This document shows, in pieces, positions 60,158 to 64,000 of a DNA stretch of 64,000 nt (the first letter of the stretch is position 1; every line of letters starts with the position of its first letter). A program made the translations under genes and the position numbers. This DNA comes from an uncultured Colwellia sp. (GTDB taxonomy: Bacteria; Pseudomonadota; Gammaproteobacteria; Enterobacterales; Alteromonadaceae). Below the pieces are notes generated by a model. It ran no database searches. It was given only the letters and a program-made list of their open reading frames with translations, and was not told the origin of the DNA. The DNA lies in NCBI GenBank assembly GCA_913062815.1, contig CAJXWZ010000014.1, forward strand, positions 1 through 64,000, read 5' to 3'.

Positions 60158-60709
60158 GTTTTATATTCCTAATTAATTTGAGACTTTCAGTTCGCAGTTA
60201 ATAAAAACCGTTAACCAAGTTATTCCTCTCATATTGAACTAGTGCTGCTACCAACTGGGCTTTTGGTATTACTAATGTTTAGCGTCACTTTTTCAAGCTC
60301 ATTAAATATTAGTGTGTTGGCATAGTGCCTAATAAAAAAACACTAAACAATCGCAAAAAGGTAGGAAACACAAAAACAATAACAACTTGATTAATAAAGA
60401 AAATGTAATCCACCCTAGTTATTTTACCACTATGACTAGTCCCTTTTTATTAGTCAGCCACGTATTTCATAAAAAAGTATGAGTCATTGAAAATAAAAGG
60501 AAAATTCTACTAATAAAGTCTGTTTTTTGGGGCGTACGCTTGTTTTTGATATTTTAAAGCCTTAATAATTACGTCATCTCTTTGCTATTACTGCTGCAAA
60601 TGTCTGGGCTGGACAAATAAGTAGAAAAATAGAAAGCAAACAAGTGTGCATAACACCAATAGTTAAATGCTGCTTAGCTTGCCTTAACATGATATTAAGA
60701 GAGAAAAAT
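60158..60709. other. 552-base divergent intergenic region (curlin-repeat gene / subtilase)
   Basis: I see no convincing gene. It contains an inverted repeat TTAGTGT (60309-60315) and ACACTAA (60340-60346), about 150 bases before the curlin-repeat start, with a small GGCA-TAG-TGCC hairpin between the arms. An in-frame ATG at 60644 would extend the subtilase by 22 residues, but the signal peptide argues for the start at 60710. Confidence 0.45.
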
Positions 60710-63262
60710 ATGAAATTTAAATTATCTACTGTCGCATTAGCGATGTTACCTGCAATGGTCTTAACAAGCGCTATTGCAGAAGAAGTTCAACCAGCACAAT
60801 ACAGTGCTAACTCACTGATTGTTACTTATAAAGCAGGCACCACGCAAGCACAAAAATCATTAGCAAATAATGGCGCAAGTGCACAACACTTCAACAATAT
60901 ACTCGGTGGCCGCTTAGCTAAACTTACCGTTGCAACCGACGATATTCACGTATTAATGAAACGTCTTCGCAAGCATCCTGCAATAGAAAGCGTTGAACTC
61001 GATTATCATATTGCTGTTAGTGAGCCTGCTGCAGTAGTTAATGACCCTGCGTACGATAATTTATGGGGCATGAAAAACACCGGTCAAACCATCACTGTTG
61101 GTAATAGATCTACTGTTGGTACAGCTGGCGCGGATGTTGATGCTGAAACTGCTTGGCAAAAAACAACGGGGTCAAAAGAAGTAGTGGTAGGTGTTATTGA
61201 TACGGGTGTTGATTATACCCATGAAGACTTAGTCAATAACATGTGGACTAACACATTAGAGCTATACGGCGAAGACGGCGTTGATGATGATGGCAACGGT
61301 TATGTTGATGATGTTCATGGATGGGACGCCTTTGATAACGAAGGTGATCCAATGGATACCCACGGGCATGGCACCCACGTATCTGGCACTATCGGCGCAG
61401 AAGCCAATAATGGTATGGGCGTGGTGGGTATGAACCATGATGTCACTATTGTTGGTTGTCGATTCTTAGGGCCAAACGGCGGTTCGACTTCAGGTGCTAT
61501 TGCCTGTTTAGATTACATGTTAGCGGTAAAAGAGAAAAACAACTTAAACCTTAAAGTCACCAATAACTCGTGGGGGGGTGGTGATTACTCAGAGGCACTA
61601 GAAAATGCTATTTCAGCTCATAACGATGCAGGAGTATTATTTGCTGCAGCCGCCGGAAATAATGCTTCGGATAATGACATGAGTGATTATTATCCATCAA
61701 ATTATGACGTGCCAAATGTCATGTCAATTGCTTCAACGACTAATAAAGATCAAAAATCAGGCTTTTCACAATGGGGCTTAACCACGGTTGATATGGGTGC
61801 ACCAGGATCGGATATCTTATCTACCTACCCAGCAGCATCAGTAGGCGGGGAATCTCGTTACGCTTGGTTATCAGGTACGTCAATGGCGACTCCTATGGTG
61901 AGTGGCGCGGCAGCGTTACTTGCTGCAATTGATGGTGATATTACCGTGGCTGAGATGAAAGACATACTCATGAACACAGGTGACCCAATTGACGCTTTAG
62001 CAGGTAGAACTGTTTCAGGCAAAAGATTAAATGTTGCCAATGCGGTTGATGAAGCTAATCCTGTTAAAGGCTATAAACTGTCTACTGATGAAAACTATGT
62101 CACTATCACTGCCGGTGAAACTGCTGAGTTTTCAATTAATTCAGCAGCTAAGCTTGATTGGGATGGTACTATTTCATTTAGCGCATCGGGTGATTTGGAA
62201 ACAAACTTTACACCTGAAAGCATTACCTCTGGTGATAGCACGTCATTAAGTGTAGCAACTACTGCTGATACGCCATTTGGTTTATATAACATCATGGTTG
62301 ATGGTGAAACAGACGGTCAAAATGATAACGAAGGTAACCCAATTAAAGATAAAAGCATTAGCTTTATTGTTGATGTATTACCTAATGACATGGAAACCTT
62401 TACTTTTGCTAGAAATGAAACAATTGACTTACCTGACGGTGATAAAAACGGTGTTCAAAGTGTACTGTCATTAACTGATGTTATTACGACTATTACCACA
62501 AAAGTATCCATTAACATTCCTACAGGTAACAGCAATGATTTAAGAATCAAGCTAACTTCTCCTGCTGGTACGACTAAGGTTGTACATAACCGCACCAGTG
62601 TTGATGGTGAAGGTTTAGTGGCTGAAATAGACTTAGGCCGTGCCTTTTACGGCGAAACCGTTGCAGGAGATTGGACGTTAACTGTTGCTGACGAAGTACG
62701 CCTTGACAGAGCTACATTTACAGGCTGGTCTGTTAGTTTTGATGGTGTTGGTTCATTAGCCGATGCAGCTCCTGCAACAGAGTTTAGTTATGTTGCTGAT
62801 GGTTTAACCGTAGCGTTTACTGATTTATCAACCGATAACAATAATGACATTGTTAGCTATGCATGGGACTTTGGTGATGGTGCAACATCTACCACTCAAA
62901 ACCTAGTTCACACATTTGCTAGTGATGGTAGTTATGAAGTGAGCTTAACGGTGACAGATTCACTTCAACAATCAACTACTCGTACTAAAACCGTATGGGC
63001 AGCTGCCGCTTCACTTGAATTAACTGTACCTCGTCAATACCTATCTCGTCGTGGCACATTACGTAATAAGTTGGTATGGACAGGCTCTGTAGAAGGTGCT
63101 GAAACAGTATCTATTATCAGAAATGGTGAAGTGATTGCATCAGACGTTAGCAATACTGGCAAATATACTGACTCAGAACGTAAAGCAACTGAAACAAGCT
63201 TTGAATACCAAGTATGTGACAGTGACGGTGTATGTTCACCAGTCGTATTGGTTGAATTTTAA
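60710..63262 (+). CDS. Secreted subtilisin-like serine protease (S8) with P-type and PKD domains
   Basis: From ATG 60710 the protein is 850 residues; this start gives a clean signal peptide (1-23, LTSAIA) and follows AAGAGAG. A propeptide (about 30-102, NSLIVTYKAGTTQAQ) precedes the S8 domain (about 145-460) with Asp164 (GVIDTGVDYTHEDL), His220 (HGTHVSGTIGA) and Ser391 (SGTSMATPMVSGAA) as the catalytic triad. A proprotein-convertase P-like domain (about 585-685, NDLRIKLTSPAGT, FTGWSVSFDG) and a PKD domain (about 695-770, SYAWDFGDGATS, GSYEVSLTVTDS) follow. It degrades extracellular protein and could expose glycans for the PNGase locus, but distance makes that a guess. Confidence 0.93.
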   Translation: MKFKLSTVALAMLPAMVLTSAIAEEVQPAQYSANSLIVTYKAGTTQAQKSLANNGASAQHFNNILGGRLAKLTVATDDIHVLMKRLRKHPAIESVELDYHIAVSEPAAVVNDPAYDNLWGMKNTGQTITVGNRSTVGTAGADVDAETAWQKTTGSKEVVVGVIDTGVDYTHEDLVNNMWTNTLELYGEDGVDDDGNGYVDDVHGWDAFDNEGDPMDTHGHGTHVSGTIGAEANNGMGVVGMNHDVTIVGCRFLGPNGGSTSGAIACLDYMLAVKEKNNLNLKVTNNSWGGGDYSEALENAISAHNDAGVLFAAAAGNNASDNDMSDYYPSNYDVPNVMSIASTTNKDQKSGFSQWGLTTVDMGAPGSDILSTYPAASVGGESRYAWLSGTSMATPMVSGAAALLAAIDGDITVAEMKDILMNTGDPIDALAGRTVSGKRLNVANAVDEANPVKGYKLSTDENYVTITAGETAEFSINSAAKLDWDGTISFSASGDLETNFTPESITSGDSTSLSVATTADTPFGLYNIMVDGETDGQNDNEGNPIKDKSISFIVDVLPNDMETFTFARNETIDLPDGDKNGVQSVLSLTDVITTITTKVSINIPTGNSNDLRIKLTSPAGTTKVVHNRTSVDGEGLVAEIDLGRAFYGETVAGDWTLTVADEVRLDRATFTGWSVSFDGVGSLADAAPATEFSYVADGLTVAFTDLSTDNNNDIVSYAWDFGDGATSTTQNLVHTFASDGSYEVSLTVTDSLQQSTTRTKTVWAAAASLELTVPRQYLSRRGTLRNKLVWTGSVEGAETVSIIRNGEVIASDVSNTGKYTDSERKATETSFEYQVCDSDGVCSPVVLVEF

Positions 63263-63291
63263 ATTAGGCTTTTAAATTAACTTATCCATTA

Positions 63292-63315
63292 GGCGAACAA
63301 CTTAGGTTGTTCGCC
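63292..63315 (+). terminator. 10-bp perfect hairpin after the subtilase gene
   Basis: GGCGAACAAC (63292-63301) and GTTGTTCGCC (63306-63315) pair fully around a TTAG loop. The tail is ATTATCATC, not a clean T-run, so it may terminate partly or stabilise mRNA. It overlaps any upstream-extended start for the next gene and so supports ATG 63343. Confidence 0.55.
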
Positions 63316-63342
63316 ATTATCATCAAAGCAGTAGGAAATATT

Positions 63343-63957
63343 ATGAAAAAGTTAACAATAGGGATAAAACAGCTGGCTATCGTTTCTATGCTATTAATGG
63401 CATCGGTTGCCAATGCCGGATTAATCACTACTGAATTAGACAGTTCCAACGCAACCCTTTCTGAATCAGGTCGTAGTTTCAGTCATATGTTAGGAGGTCA
63501 ATTACCTTATGAATTTGCCATTTCAGGTCGTTCTCATCTTTTTAAAGATGAATGGGCACAAATGAGCTGGCAAATAGATACAACTAACCTCATATATTTA
63601 AGTTTTAATCTATTATTTGAAAATCAAGACTATGGTAACGCAAGCGTCAGCTTTGGCGATACTACCTTAAAACTTGAAAGCCAAATAATTGATTTTGATA
63701 CAGCACTATTTTCAGGTTTTGCTAATAGCAAACAGTTTTTAACCTTCCAAATAACCGCTACTAACAACCTGAGCAGTAGAGACGACCGTCATAACAGACC
63801 AAGACTAGTATTTGGCGATATAAACTTGTCCTATGAAACAAACAGTAATATAAGTGTTCCCGAGCCCTCCTCAATTGCATTGATGTTATTAGCGCTTACG
63901 GTTATTTTTCGTAAACAACTCATTCAATCTTTTGCCGCTTATGCGAAACAAAAATAG
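63343..63957 (+). CDS. PEP-CTERM exported protein
   Basis: From ATG 63343 (ribosome site GTAGGAAA) the protein is 204 residues. The signal peptide spans about 1-25 (LLMASVANA). The body has no recognised domain; it reads like a beta-sandwich (LIYLSFNLLFENQDYGNASVS). The C-terminus shows VPEPSS, then a hydrophobic stretch ALMLLALTVIF, then basic residues RK, the sorting tag cleaved by exosortase. The tail after RK is longer than usual (QLIQSFAAYAKQK). PEP-CTERM proteins are linked to exopolysaccharide and biofilm. No exosortase gene is in the window. Confidence 0.85.
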   Translation: MKKLTIGIKQLAIVSMLLMASVANAGLITTELDSSNATLSESGRSFSHMLGGQLPYEFAISGRSHLFKDEWAQMSWQIDTTNLIYLSFNLLFENQDYGNASVSFGDTTLKLESQIIDFDTALFSGFANSKQFLTFQITATNNLSSRDDRHNRPRLVFGDINLSYETNSNISVPEPSSIALMLLALTVIFRKQLIQSFAAYAKQK

Positions 63958-63984
63958 CGCTGTTATTAAAATTAAAGGACCATC

Positions 63985-64000
63985 ATGTTAGAAAGCATTT
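63985..64000 (+). CDS. Start of a CDS cut by the window edge
   Basis: ATG at 63985 follows a ribosome-site-like AAAGGAC at 63974-63980 and reads MLESI before the window ends. Identity cannot be judged. Confidence 0.4.

Noticed and set aside
60644..60709. Upstream ATG for the subtilase
   Set aside because: The added residues (with several Cys) would precede a complete signal peptide starting at Met 60710, which has its own AAGAGAG ribosome site.

Overview
The window looks like chromosomal DNA of a marine, AT-rich gammaproteobacterium of the Alteromonadales, most likely Colwelliaceae or a relative. The reasons are the low GC content, the large Caulobacter-type TonB-dependent receptors without SusD partners, the many exported lipoprotein sulfatases, a PEP-CTERM protein and a CsgD/curlin-repeat pair. 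The genus call is inference from style only; no 16S gene is present.

Layout. 1-230: end of a tRNA-Gly(GCC) and a complete tRNA-Leu(UAA). 447-4586: glycerol module glpK / glpR-glpD, with CGAAC half-sites before glpD. 4847-8049: Leloir operon galE-galT-galK (minus strand). 8260-16709: two tandem paralogous TonB-dependent receptors, the second with an STN signalling domain, facing a FecI-type sigma factor and FecR anti-sigma factor. 16935-34113: periplasmic aldose 1-epimerase, sulfatases, a beta-helix protein, a GH20 hexosaminidase, an AGE-fold protein, a PNGase F-type amidase and a TPR/TonB-C protein. 34298-50689: a long minus-strand gene train reading sulfatase, GH2 beta-galactosidase, sulfatase, glycosylasparaginase, sulfatase, DUF1080 protein, GMC oxidoreductase, gluconate-2-dehydrogenase-subunit-3 protein, DUF1501 and DUF1800. 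50912-54022: a third TonB receptor. 54502-60157: CsgD-like regulator, CadC-like membrane regulator with a beta-propeller sensor, a tiny HTH protein and a large curlin-repeat protein. 60710-64000: subtilase, PEP-CTERM protein and the start of another gene.

How the genes may work together. The core (about 8.2-54 kb) is a polysaccharide/glycoconjugate utilisation locus. PNGase F-type amidase plus glycosylasparaginase point to N-linked glycans. A GlcNAc-6-sulfatase-like protein is translationally coupled to a GH20 hexosaminidase, and six further sulfatases and a GH2 beta-galactosidase suggest that the glycan is a sulfated Gal/GlcNAc polymer (keratan-sulfate-like or sulfated poly-LacNAc). Released galactose would pass through periplasmic GalM to the GalETK operon. 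An oxidative 3-keto-glycoside module (GMC + subunit 3 + DUF1080) is embedded in the same gene train and may cleave linkages that classical hydrolases cannot. Uptake would be through the three TonB receptors, with FecI/FecR signalling driven by the STN receptor. A near-palindromic motif, AGTA-N4-TACT, recurs before galE, TonB receptor 2 and the DUF1501 gene, with a weaker copy before TonB receptor 3, and may be a shared operator. All substrate assignments are inference from gene content.
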